Shown here: piece by piece, positions 1 through 7,841 of the stretch
Numbering within the stretch: position 1 is the stretch's first letter
Layout of the letters: each line of letters starts with the position of its first letter
Position numbers and translations under genes: made by a program
Notes under the pieces: generated by a model
Database searches by the model: none
The model's input: the letters and a program-made list of their open reading frames with translations, nothing else
Told to the model about the DNA's origin: nothing
Assembly (NCBI GenBank): GCA_003427395.1
Contig: BFEA01000016.1
Coordinates: 1,937,010 to 1,969,489, forward strand
Source: Chara braunii
Lineage: Eukaryota > Streptophyta > Charophyceae > Charales > Characeae
Direction of reading: 5' to 3'
Length of the DNA stretch: 32,480 nucleotides

Positions 1-64
1 GAGCCAGGTACTAACCTGGGACATTGGCGCGTGCTACACGTACCTCGAAGACGAAGCTAGAGCC

Positions 65-82
65 ATGGCATCACAGGTAAGT
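65..82 (+). other. ATG mini-exon-like segment with splice-donor motif
   Basis: An ATG at 65-67 in good context opens a four-codon frame ending in CAG at 74-76, followed immediately by GTAAGT (a consensus 5' splice site) and a pyrimidine-rich stretch. The same arrangement recurs at 1584, 1739, 2032, 3928, 4313 and in both chromovirus LTRs (see findings). Whether it is ever transcribed or spliced cannot be told from sequence. Confidence 0.35.
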
Positions 83-94
83 CTCTTTCAGGCT

Positions 95-361
95 TTCCCC
101 TTCAGCGGCAAACCGACGAGATTACCGCAATCCAGACACTCCACTGGACCATTCAGTCGGCATGAACGACGACGGCGTGTACAAAGGGCAAGGACGTAAT
201 CAGCGCGAGCTGATGACTCGCGCTTACTGGGCATTCCTCGTTCAAGATCGATAATTGCAACAATCTTTCCCCGACACGATGAACCTTCGAAAGGTCACCT
301 GGGCCTTTCGACCAGACAATCGACTCGTTGGATTCATCTGTGTAGCGCGCATGCAGCCAGG
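95..361 (-). pseudogene. 18S rRNA 3'-region pseudogene fragment
   Basis: The minus strand reads as the 3' part of eukaryotic 18S rRNA: the stretch around the universal decoding region (tgtacaaagggc, gcgagctgatgactcgcgc, ggaccattcagtcgg) is plain, and similarity continues to about 361 (gtgtagcgcgcatgc). Many substitutions and a deletion in the normally invariant GGGCGG segment show it is not a working rRNA. It is not embedded in an rDNA unit: a TAA microsatellite follows. A second fragment at 4421-4603 shares several of its non-canonical changes. Confidence 0.85.
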
Positions 362-411
362 TACGCAACCCTCCCTGTATGTACATAACTGGGCATGCAC
401 TTATGATCCAG

Positions 412-413
412 TG

Positions 414-459
<46 letters not shown>

Positions 460-537
460 TAAATAATAATAGTAATAAATAATAATAATAATAATAATAA
501 TAATGATAATCATAATAGTAATAACGGTAAATAATAA
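412..537. repeat. Imperfect (TAA)n microsatellite
   Basis: About 125 bp of ATA/TAA trinucleotide repeat with GAT and GTA interruptions. It follows the end of the 18S-derived fragment. A similar tract at 5417-5446 lies at a comparable place in the second composite unit. Confidence 0.95.
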
Positions 538-609
538 TCACATAAACTATTGTATACTAGCCATTTCTTTCGGTCAGATATGATCGGGCGATAGTTGCTA
601 TGGCTGCGC

Positions 610-707
610 TCACACACACACACACACACACACATGGCGATCACTTCGATGTGACAGCGGAAGCTTCGATCGATTTTCTCGATCGATTTGCTCATCCTTT
701 CGATGGA
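610..707. repeat. (CA)n plus partial foldback mini-element
   Basis: A CA microsatellite (about 611-635) is followed by atcgatttgctcatcc at about 681-696, which matches the right arm of the foldback mini-elements at 871, 1138 and 1318. Only the right part is recognisable here, so this is a truncated copy. Confidence 0.55.
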
Positions 708-779
708 TGTTGCGCACAGTCAGTCGCGGCCTCGGAGGCTTTCCCGTCGCCCCTGGTACGTTGAATCGATCGATGTACC

Positions 780-822
780 CTCTCTCTCTCTCTCTCCCTC
801 TATCTATCTATCTATCTATCAA
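780..822. repeat. (CT)n then (CTAT)n microsatellite
   Basis: CT dinucleotide tract running directly into a CTAT tetranucleotide tract, lying between the truncated foldback copy and the first full copy. Confidence 0.95.
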
Positions 823-870
823 TCTTTCTTCCCTTGGTCGAATCATGAACGTCCCACACACTCACATTCC

Positions 871-959
871 ATCGATAGGAGGCGCAAAATCGGAATGAAT
901 CTTCTGCTGAAACGGGGAAATGTACATTGCCACTTTTTGATTTTGCTCGTTCTATCGAC
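871..959. repeat. Foldback mini-element, copy 1
   Basis: An ~89-bp segment beginning ATCGATAGGAGG and ending tctatcgac, with terminal sequences that are imperfect inverted repeats. The interior (GAATGAATCTTCTGCTGAAAC) is shared with copies at 1138 and 1318. It is followed by ~70 bp of shared unique sequence (ggccaaggttggagac, also at 1451) and then a CA microsatellite. There is no coding capacity; it resembles a very small MITE or snapback element. Confidence 0.65.
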
Positions 960-1037
960 CAAGTGGCCCGCGGCGAGTTGTGGTCCGAAACTTAGCTGAT
1001 GGCCAAGGTTGGAGACTTACAATCTTTCTTCCTCTCT

Positions 1038-1041
<4 letters not shown>

Positions 1042-1116
<75 letters not shown>

Positions 1117-1133
1117 GCACACACTCACACACA
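1042..1133. repeat. (CA)n microsatellite, ~90 bp
   Basis: Near-perfect CA dinucleotide repeat with minor CCCA, GCGC and CTCA interruptions, linking foldback copies 1 and 2. Confidence 0.97.
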
Positions 1134-1137
1134 TTCC

Positions 1138-1229
1138 ATCGATAGGATGAGTAAAAAAAAACGGAATGAATATTCCGCTGAAACGTGGAGATATACGCTG
1201 ACACTTTTTGATTTGCTCATTCTATCGAT
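1138..1229. repeat. Foldback mini-element, copy 2
   Basis: A 92-bp segment with terminal inverted repeats ATCGATAGGATGAG and CTCATTCTATCGAT (13 of 14 paired). The interior matches copies 1 and 3. CA microsatellites flank it on both sides. Confidence 0.75.
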
Positions 1230-1260
1230 CAAAGTAGCGTGAGGCTTGCCGCCCATTCCG

Positions 1261-1314
1261 TCACATGCACACACACATACACACACACACATACACACAC
1301 ACACACACACACAG
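1261..1314. repeat. (CA)n microsatellite
   Basis: CA repeat with CATA interruptions, between foldback copies 2 and 3. Confidence 0.95.
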
Positions 1315-1317
1315 TCC

Positions 1318-1405
1318 ATCGATAGGATGAGCAAAAACGAGATGAATCTTTCGCTGAAATGTGGCAATACGCACTGGCACTTTTTGATTTGCTCATTCTA
1401 TCGAT
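1318..1405. repeat. Foldback mini-element, copy 3
   Basis: An 88-bp segment, the best-preserved copy. The left end ATCGATAGGATGAGCAAA pairs with the right end TTTGCTCATTCTATCGAT with one mismatch in 18. The following sequence (gtgagtcgcaggtaggagac... ggccaaggttggagac) matches what follows copy 1, so the repeated unit is larger than the foldback itself. Confidence 0.75.
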
Positions 1406-1503
1406 CGAAGCTGCGCGTGGTGAGTCGCAGGTAGGAGACTTGGCTGTCGGCCAAGGTTGGAGACGTATAGTCTCTCTCTCACTTTCCCACACACATACGT
1501 GCG

Positions 1504-1650
1504 TAGTAGTGGTAGATTTGTTCGATTTTATTTATTTATTTATTTACTTATTTATTTATTTATTTTCTATTGACGGAGGTATCATGAGGTAAGTCTCGTG
1601 ATTAGAGGCTTACCTGTTCTCTCTCTCGTTTCCCCGTCATCGGAGTCGCC
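1504..1650. repeat. (ATTT)n-linked repeat block, copy A
   Basis: This block contains gtggtagatt, a (TTTA)n tract (about 1527-1566), the sequence tcatgaggtaag, a short hairpin (AGGTAAG pairing with CTTACCT) and a CT-rich tail. The same order occurs at 4229-4370, showing that both belong to one dispersed family. ATG at 1584-1586 is followed at once by AG and GTAAGT, a donor-like motif. Confidence 0.7.
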
Positions 1651-2377
1651 GTCAGCCAAGTGCTTCCTCGTCCCGTAACTAGTGCCGTCACGATGTACGG
1701 TATACCGACCATAGCATTCGGGGTGCGATTGTCACATCATGCATTCTGACATGTCGGGCGGATCTCAGGTAAGCCGCCCTTCTTTCTTTTTCTCTCTCCC
1801 ACCTTTGTCCTTTTTCTTCTTCTATCACTACTCCTCTGCGTTTTCTTCTTCCTCCGTGCTTTCTTCTTCCTCCGCGCGGTCTTCCCCTACCTCCGCGCGG
1901 TTCTCCCCCTACCTCCGCGCGGTTCTCCCCCTGCTCTTTTCGTGTTCTCCTTCAACTGGTCACGTCGACAATTGCGCCCGTCTCCTTTGACCCTCGTAGG
2001 GCACTCACGTGTTCCTCGTTATGCCAGGAAGATGACGAGTTCAGCCTCGCATCGCCATCGCCGTTCGCAAAGCCAGGTACGTTGTTCTTCCTCCTTCCCT
2101 CTCTCCTCCTCCTTCTACTGCTTCTTCTTCTTCTCCTCGCGCCGCTACTTCTCTGCTTTCTCTGCGCAAACTCTTCGTTGCTCCCCGTGCGCCATCTCCA
2201 CCGCGCATGCACTACCCCCGCGCTTGCTCTTCCAACCTCCGCGCGCGCACTCCCGCACATTGCCCTCCTTGCTGGCATCCAAGCTCATTTGCAGGTAGCT
2301 CCCTGCGCGCAGTGCTCGATCTTCTCCGCCTCATAGGTAGATCCAACCTGGTCGAGGTCGCGGCAGGGTCTCCACCT
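1651..2377. other. Pyrimidine-rich non-coding stretch with two mini-exon-like segments
   Basis: Mostly CT/TTC-rich low-complexity DNA (1775-1960, 2078-2165) with cCGCGCGG-type repeats (three near-identical cctccgcgcggt copies around 1869-1924). Two ATG-opened frames end in CAG just before a donor-like GT: 1739-1768 followed by gtaagcc, and 2032-2076 followed by gtacgtt. The long open frames here are biased-composition artefacts and no protein family is recognisable. Confidence 0.5.
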
Positions 2378-2431
2378 TGTTTTCACTGAATCTGCCCTGG
2401 GGGTATAGGCAGATTCATTAAAGTGAAACCA
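2378..2431. repeat. Long hairpin around a GAATCTGCC/GGCAGATTC stem
   Basis: The left arm TTTCACTGAATCTGCC pairs with the right arm GGCAGATTC plus AGTGAAA, interrupted by a 4-nt ATTA bulge; the loop is about 11 nt. It lies just before an AAAT microsatellite (2497-2519) and the tRNA-like block. In the second unit the corresponding place (about 5338-5375) is only weakly similar. Confidence 0.6.
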
Positions 2432-2619
2432 TCGACAACACACGTGGAGAAAAGAAATAATAAAAACTAATGGAAACGAATTTAACTAAAACAAAACAAA
2501 ATAAATAAATAAATAAATGAAAGAAATATTAAAATGACGGGAAAATCTGAATTACTAACTACCCCGTTGTGCCAACTGTCACAACGGGTTTTTACTGAAA
2601 CTTCTCGTGATCTTGAGGT

Positions 2620-2637
2620 TGCGGGTTCGAGTCCCGG
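2620..2637 (+). other. T-arm / B-box-like motif
   Basis: GCGGGTTCGAGTCCCGG has the form of a tRNA T-arm with a B box (GGTTCGAGTCC). Copy B has GCGGGTTAGAATCCCGC at about 5594-5610 with a five-pair stem. No convincing A box is seen upstream on this strand. Confidence 0.55.
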
Positions 2638-2694
2638 CCGACCGCAACCAGGGCAAAAATTGCAGCTGACTACCCGCAAAAAGGAAGCTAGCTC

Positions 2695-2765
2695 AGGTGT
2701 CAGTAGGCTTCGATCCCTATATCCCTTACGTAACAAACAACACCTAAACCTACTGAGCTAGCTCC
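2695..2765 (-). pseudogene. tRNA-like module (SINE-head-like)
   Basis: Read on the minus strand, this ~71-nt segment has an A box (TAGCTCAGTAGG) near its start and a B box (GGGATCGAAGCC) about 40 nt later, the spacing of an internal Pol III promoter. Pairing in the acceptor and anticodon stems is poor, so it is a tRNA-derived relic rather than a tRNA gene. Its counterpart in copy B is at 5681-5747. Confidence 0.6.
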
Positions 2766-3766
2766 CACTTCGAGTAGAAGGGGAGCAACTCAGTATGTAT
2801 GTAGTAGTTGAGCAAGGCTCAGTCCGCCTAGTGGCCTGAGCCCGCTCTCCAAGTCTGCACACGTGCACACCTACCGGCCTACATGCCTGTCCGAACGCCT
2901 GTCGGTTTGAGTGTGCGCATGACCTGCAGGGGCATTTGTTTAATCAGACGGCCCGTCGGGCCGGTCCTTACCTGCGGCTGAGACTTTGAAAGTCGCCGCG
3001 GGGAAAACACACAAGTGACGGGCAAGCCCATACCTACACTAAGTAGGGGTAGATGTGTCGGGTACTCGAAGCCGAGCAGAAGAAAACAAAAGTTGGCATT
3101 TTTAGAGGCCCAGTACCGTTAGGTAGGCGGGTACTAGGTTAAGTAGTCTCAGTCTAGACCCCGTGCGGACGATATCAGAACTTGCAACGGTGTCTCCTTC
3201 TGCAGAGGGACGAAGGCAGCGGTCGCTAAGGTAGTCACGCGGTCAGCAAGTCACCTCCCAAGGGGCGACTCCCTTTCTACCTACGGGAGGCTGAGCTAGA
3301 GCCTCAACCTCGCTTACGGTGCACAAGTAGGATAAAGGTACCGCTCGAGCAATTGTCAACAATCGGGGTGCTACCTCAACCCCGATGATCATACACTAAT
3401 AATTGCTCCAGCCGTACGACCGGGGCGCGTATTAATTTATTATGACTGATGTGCTGACGATTAAGTCTCAGCGTACATCGTAGATCTACTTGTCATAACA
3501 TCAGCCCTATCGACCCCTCAACTTCTTCGGTCGAAGGGTATTACTGCAGATCCTAGTGCGTCATAAGAACGCGCGCCCATACTTAACGAAATTTTCTCAC
3601 CGATTTTGCCCCGGCCTCAATGGCCGAGGAATTCGTTCCAAGTGTCACGCTCAAGCGTGCACACCCCTTTCTATTCCAGACTGGCTCTATCATGGTAGCC
3701 GATGTTGTCACCGTGTCGAATGCAAAAGCATGGCCAAATACCCTTGTAAGGGTATTTGGTCCGACA

Positions 3767-4040
3767 CCGAGATTCACCAGATAAGAACATAGCAACAACT
3801 CAGAAGTGACAATGCTGGAACAGTCCCATCATCATCAACGAAGAATCAATGTTGGCATCCTACCTGGCGCTCGGTGCCCAGACTACACGTGACAGACCCT
3901 ATCTACCCTATACTACGAAGCAGAAAGATGACATCAACAGCATCCCCGAAGTACGAGCGCATGGCGACCAATGTCGCATGCTTCCATCACCAGGTATGTC
4001 TCGCGCTACACTCACGGACTCGGCCCCACACACAGATGTC
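3767..4040. repeat. Diverged fragment related to the chromovirus LTR
   Basis: The stretch tggcgctcggtgccc... ccctatctacc (about 3861-3910) parallels tggcgccaggcgccc tatctactct at about 12208 in the chromovirus LTR, and both are followed by an ATG-opened segment ending in a caccag-GTAYGTCTC motif. ATG at 3928 runs 22 codons to CAG at 3991-3993, followed by GTATGT. The match is patchy, so this is an old relative rather than a copy of that element. Confidence 0.45.
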
Positions 4041-4059
4041 ACCTGTCTCCATCCCTCCC

Positions 4060-4157
4060 CTCTCTCTCTCTCTCTCTCTCGTAGTCCGCAGAGACTGAGA
4101 AGTCAGATAGGGAGAGGGAGAAGGAGAGATGGTGGACTTAGAAGATAAGAAGAAGAA

Positions 4158-4202
<45 letters not shown>
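4060..4202. repeat. (CT)n and (CA)n microsatellites
   Basis: CT tracts at 4060-4081 and 4158-4174 and a CA tract to about 4202, separated by a purine-rich segment with gagaggga-type repeats. Confidence 0.9.
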
Positions 4203-4206
<4 letters not shown>

Positions 4207-4228
4207 ATGTATGTATCCAAATCATAGT

Positions 4229-4370
4229 GGTAGATTCAATCGATTTTGTTCTCATTTATTTATTTATTTATTTAATTTATTTATTCTATTTTATTTATCT
4301 TATCGATGTATCATGAGGTAAGCCGCAAGATCGGAAACTTACCTCTTCCCTCTCTCCCCGTTGTCGTCGT
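4229..4370. repeat. (ATTT)n-linked repeat block, copy B
   Basis: This has the same order as 1504-1650: gtggtagatt, an (ATTT)n tract (4251-4285), tcatgaggtaag, a GGTAAG/CTTACC hairpin, then ctcttccctctc. ATG at 4313-4315 is followed by AG and GTAAGC. Here the block runs into GTCGTC repeats and then an 18S fragment. Confidence 0.7.
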
Positions 4371-4420
4371 CGTAGCGGCCGATGTCGTCGTCGTCGACCG
4401 ATGTTGTTCGACCGCACTCC

Positions 4421-4459
4421 CCAGCGGCAACCCGTCAAGATCTTCGCAATCCAGACACC

Positions 4460-4490
<31 letters not shown>

Positions 4491-4603
4491 TCGGTATGTA
4501 CAAAGGGTAGGGACGTAGTCAGCGCGAGCTGATGACTCGCGTTTACTAGGCATTTCTCGTTCAAGATCGATAATTACAATATTCTTCCCGTCGCGATGAA
4601 CCT
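4421..4603 (-). pseudogene. 18S rRNA 3'-region pseudogene fragment, second copy
   Basis: The minus strand matches the 18S rRNA 3' region, including accggaccattcaatcggta, gtacaaagggtagggacgta and cgcgagctgatgactcgcg. It shares with the 95-361 copy the unusual cgttcaagatcgataatt and a shortened GACG(G)GCGG segment, so both probably descend from one pseudogene ancestor. It breaks off into a TTC microsatellite. Confidence 0.85.
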
Positions 4604-4776
4604 CCTTTCCTTCTCCTTCTTCTTCTTCTTCTTCTTTTTCTTCTTCTTCTTCTTTTTCTTCTTCTTCTTCTTCCTCTTCTTCCCTCCTTCTTCCTCGTCT
4701 TCTTCTTCTTCTTCTTCTTCTTCTTCTTCTTTTTCTTCTTCTTCTTCTTCTTCTTCTTCTTCTTCTTCTTCTTCTT
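4604..4776. repeat. (TTC)n microsatellite, ~170 bp
   Basis: Long TTC/CTT trinucleotide tract with a few TTT and TCG interruptions; a polypurine-polypyrimidine tract able to form triplex DNA. Confidence 0.97.
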
Positions 4777-5416
4777 GTGCGGCTATCTGTTTCCCCCGCT
4801 CGTGTGCGCTACCATCTTCGTGTGACTTCTCCCTTTCTCCCGGTCTCCTCTGCTACTCCCCTCTTCGCTCCCTGTTTGCGCTACCGCCCCGCGCGCCCTC
4901 CTTCTATCGCGCGATCATTTACTTTTCGAACTTCCCCACTTGCTAACTCGCCCGCTTCCTGCTTGCCACCTCCTCTCTCCTTCTTCCCCTTCTCTCCATC
5001 TCCTTCTTCTCCTCCTCCTTCCCTCCTACTTCTTCTTCTCCTTCAGTCTTCTCCTACCACTACTCCTCTCGTTTCTCTTTCGCGTGTCGCCCTTCTTCCG
5101 CGCGACCCTTCTTGGTTCCGTTCAGAGTTCCCCTCCGCCTAGGCTTCGAGGTAGCGAGATCCCTCCTCGCGCGTTCTCTTCTCTCTCCCTGCGCTGCCTC
5201 GTTCTCCGCCCGCGCGCAGTCCCTTCTTTGCTAATCCGTGCTCGCCCTTTCTGCCTCGACGCTCCTTTCCTACCGTACTCCAGCGAGATAGTCCCGCCCC
5301 GAAGTCGTCAAAGGTTGGATGTCGGGAAGTCCGGGGAAATGAATTTGCCCCAGTTCTAACCATTAATTCACCAAATTTTCGTACGAGAATCGGGGGGGGA
5401 GGAAGAAATAAACCAA
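4777..5416. other. Pyrimidine-rich non-coding stretch
   Basis: C/T-rich sequence resembling 1775-2330 of the first unit in composition and in scattered cgcgcgccc/tccgcgcg words. The open frames are low-complexity Ser/Pro/Leu artefacts on one strand and Arg/Gly on the other. No gene is seen. Confidence 0.5.
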
Positions 5417-5447
<31 letters not shown>

Positions 5448-5482
5448 GGAGAATCCAACTATAAAAAAAATAAATAAATAAA
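5417..5482. repeat. (ATA)n and (AAAT)n microsatellites
   Basis: ATA repeat at 5417-5446 and an A-rich AAATA tract at about 5464-5482, upstream of the tRNA-like block as in the first unit. Confidence 0.9.
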
Positions 5483-5574
5483 AGAAAGACAAAAGAACAG
5501 AATCTAACCAGAAAAATTATGTACGTGTCAAGTGTCGGGTAGACACCCAAGCCCTAACTAACAACCTATCTTGA

Positions 5575-6763
5575 ACTAATTCTAACTCTAAGGTCGCGGG
5601 TTAGAATCCCGCCTGTCTGAGGGCGGGCGGAAAAGGCAGGCCTCGCCCTCGCAGCTAACAAAAGAGCTAGCCCGTAGGCAAGTCAGACTCGATCCCAAGA
5701 TCCGTTGCATATCAATTTGTGCCTATACCTACTGGGCTAACTCTTACCACAGTATGGTAAAGAGCCGCCTTTCTATAAGTAGATGCAGTTGGCCCGAATT
5801 TCTTAGTCTGCGTGTGTGTGCATGCTTGCAAGTCAGCGTGCCTGTCCGAGTGTCTGTCGATCGGAGCGTGTGCAGTGTGTGTGTGACCTGCAGTCTGCGT
5901 GTGTCTCGCAAGTCCGTGCGTGTCCCGCAGGTCTGTGCGTGTGTCCCGTAGGGACACCTAATTGTTTGAGCGGCCCGACACGACGGTGTTTACCTATGGC
6001 CGCGTTTTTTTAAGGCTGCAGCAGGCAGCAGTTAGGCCGGTGCCACACCAAGAGGTGGACGCGCCGGATACTCGAGCTGAGCAGGAGAACACAAAAGTTG
6101 ACATTTTTAGAGGCCCAGTATCGTTAGGTAGGCGGGTACTAGCTCAAGTAGTCTTAGTTTCGACCCCGTGCGGATGATATCAGAACTTGCAACGGTGTCT
6201 CCCTCTGCAGAGGGACGAAGGCACGGGTCGCTCGGGTAGTCATGCGGTCAGGAAGTCACCAAGCAAGGAGCGACTCCCCTTCTACCTACGGGAGGCTGAG
6301 CTAGAGCCTCAACCTCGCTTACGGTGCATTAGTAGGGATAAAGGTACCGCTCGAGCAAGCGTCAACAATCGGGGTGCTACTTCAACCCCGATGATCATAC
6401 ACTTGTAATTGCTCCGGTCGTACGACCGGGGCGTGTATTAATTTATTATGACTGATGTACTGACGATTAAGTCTCAGCGTACATCGTAGATCTACTTGTC
6501 ATAACATCAACCCTATCGACCCCTCAACCTCTTCGGTCGAAGGGTATTACTGCAGATCCCAACCTTCACGGCGTGCGTCATAACAACGCGCGCGCATACT
6601 TATTTGCCCCGGCCTCAATGGTCGAGGAATTCGTTTCGAGTGTCACGCTCAAGCGTGCACACCCTTTCCATTCCAGACTGCGTCCGTCATGGTAGCCGAC
6701 GCCGTCACCATGTCGAATGCAAAAGCATGGCCAAATACCCTTACAAGGGTATTTGGCCCGGCA
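5575..6763. repeat. Composite ~1.2-kb repeat, copy B
   Basis: This is the second copy of the element at 2590-3766. From about 6090 to 6763 similarity is high and includes every hairpin listed for copy A; the final palindrome at 6730-6755 differs only in its 2-nt centre (AC instead of GT). The 5' part keeps the tRNA-like modules but has gained TG-rich repeats (5807-5945). It ends about 8 nt after the palindrome, like copy A. Confidence 0.65.
5681..5747 (-). pseudogene. tRNA-like module, copy B
   Basis: The minus strand shows an A box (TTAGCCCAGTAGG) and a B box (GGGATCGAGTC) at tRNA-like spacing. It is homologous to 2695-2765 but substantially diverged. The plus-strand T-arm at about 5594-5610 faces it, as in copy A. 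Confidence 0.55.
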
Positions 6764-6867
6764 ACGGGGCATTGACGACCAGCGGATGTACTCCCACCAC
6801 AGCTGATTCTCGACAGACCCGAAATGTCCCGGCTGCGAACCTCTGTTGGCAGGGACACATTGGGCCT

Positions 6868-6965
6868 CGCGGCAGTACTCACCCAATGTGCAAAATGAGA
6901 ATGAATCTGCCCCTTAAACATGGAAAGATTCAACCGCCATATTTTTGTCTTTTTCACGTTTCCCA
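6868..6965. repeat. ~95-bp dispersed repeat core
   Basis: The segment gggcctcgcggcagtactca through gtctttttcac aligns with 28090-28185. Its inner part (GCAAAATGAGAATGAATCTG... AAACATGGA) also resembles the interior of the foldback mini-elements at 871-1405, though it lacks their ATCGAT ends. It ends about 20 bp before the U2-like sequence. Confidence 0.6.
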
Positions 6966-6984
6966 ATTGGTGGGGCGACTCCTG

Positions 6985-7195
6985 TTACCTTTCTTGGCCT
7001 TTTGGCTAAGATCAAGTGTAGTATCTGTTCTGATCAGTATCTGATCCGTGGTCCATCGGGCCACTACGATATTAAATTAATTTTTCTGGGCTTCGGAGGG
7101 GTCATAGGGGTAGGCTTGCCTGCTCGATCCCTCCAGCGTTGCGTCTGTATTGCACTGCAGCAGAGTGCGAAGCGGCCCTATTCCTCTTCGGGGGA
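6985..7195 (+). pseudogene. U2 snRNA retrocopy, near full length
   Basis: The 5' end matches plant U2 snRNA closely, including the branch-site pairing segment GTGTAGTATCTG, a stem-loop (gtggtccatcgggccac) and an Sm-like site (aatttttctgg). The 3' domain is recognisable to about 7195 and is followed by an A-rich tail (7199-7223). It lacks the TTTAA normally found in the stem-loop IIa region, changes TCTCGG to TCTTGG, and I see no plant-type upstream sequence element or correctly placed TATA box. These points favour a retroposed pseudogene over a working gene. Confidence 0.75.
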
Positions 7196-7223
7196 GCAAA
7201 AAAATAAAATAAAAAAAATAAAC

Positions 7224-7418
7224 GTCCCCGAACTGCTCCAGACAGTGCCGCAAAAGGAAACACTATACGGATCACTTGCTCGTCACATGATCCGTCACGT
7301 GGTTCTTCTCCAGGGAGTCGAGTAGCGGAGATCACTGCATGGTTGCCATCCTATCCTCGAATCGCTCCGGATCGAGCAGCCGCAAGACTGGTTTTGAGCA
7401 AAACCAGGAAGCCGGACA
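7224..7418. other. Unassigned spacer
   Basis: Sequence between the A-rich tail of the U2 copy and the short tandem repeats. It holds a short palindromic segment (tcacatgatccgtcacgtgg) and gttttgagcaaaacc, but nothing I can assign. Confidence 0.4.
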
Positions 7419-7499
7419 CGTAGAACGATACGCGCCTTCTGGGAAGCAGAAAATTTGACGTAGAAAAGGTAAACGCCTTCTGGGAAGCGCAAAATTTGA
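7419..7499. repeat. Two-copy tandem repeat, ~41-bp period
   Basis: A unit starting gtagaa and containing cgccttctgggaagc followed by aaaatttga occurs twice in tandem, with small changes between copies. Confidence 0.8.
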
Positions 7500-7683
7500 A
7501 CGATCTGGTCAAGGGATGGTATTGCCGCAAGTGCATGCGGATCGGTTATCGGGAATTGTGCTCAGCAAACGCTCATGTAGAAGCAGCAGTGGACTGACGA
7601 TGGCGGTGGGTGACCTTCGGTCAACCAGTTTTGGAAAAGCTTGCCAAGGCGCAGCACAGCAAGCAATTGCTTCGTGTGTAGCG

Positions 7684-7778
7684 CGGTTGCTTCGTGGGAT
7701 ATAGCGCGCCATGCGGTTTTGAATCGTGTGTATCGCGGTTGCTTCGCGGGATATAGCGCGCCATGCGGTTTTGAATTG
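7684..7778. repeat. Two-copy tandem repeat, 52-bp period
   Basis: CGGTTGCTTCG starts at 7684 and 7736. The shared unit includes ggatatagcgcgccatgcgg. A partial third gcttcgtgtgtagcgcgg precedes the array. It lies about 850 bp upstream of the PIMT methyltransferase start. Confidence 0.85.
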
Positions 7779-7841
7779 CTGCAATAGTGAATTCTGGGCG
7801 GGAGTCGTCGGCGTGGATTCCCAAGTGCAACGCATCTCTGC

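Larger units (their letters stand above)
2590..3766. repeat. Composite ~1.2-kb repeat, copy A (tRNA-like modules plus hairpin-rich body)
   Basis: This matches 5575-6763 over its whole length, weakly in the first 450 bp and strongly from about 3085 on. It begins with tRNA-like sequences, then a ~700-bp body with many short inverted repeats preserved in both copies: ATCGGGGT/ACCCCGAT (about 3362-3386), CACGCT/AGCGTG (about 3644-3657) and CCAAATACCCTT/AAGGGTATTTGG (3733-3758). Similarity stops about 8 nt after the last palindrome. No frame is conserved as protein between copies, so it is non-coding. It could be a long SINE-like retroposon, a non-autonomous LTR element or a transposon with a terminal hairpin; I do not recognise the family. 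Confidence 0.65.

Noticed and set aside
1719-1790. 5S rRNA-like start (gggtgcgat) near 1719
   Set aside because: Only about nine bases match well and the remainder does not align through the internal control region.
3056-3766. LTR with TGTCGG...CCGACA ends for the composite repeat body
   Set aside because: The short inverted ends exist in copy A, but similarity between copies A and B continues upstream of 3056 and no target duplication flanks these points.
4596-5142. Long Ser/Pro/Leu-rich open frames
   Set aside because: They are translations of TTC and C/T-rich microsatellite DNA, open in several frames at once, with no family pattern.
6885-6960. Animal-type PSE (ctcaccc-aatgtgcaaaatg) upstream of the U2 copy
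   Set aside because: It lies about 100 bp from the RNA start, too far for a PSE or plant USE, and the same sequence occurs at 28110 with no snRNA, so it is part of a dispersed repeat.
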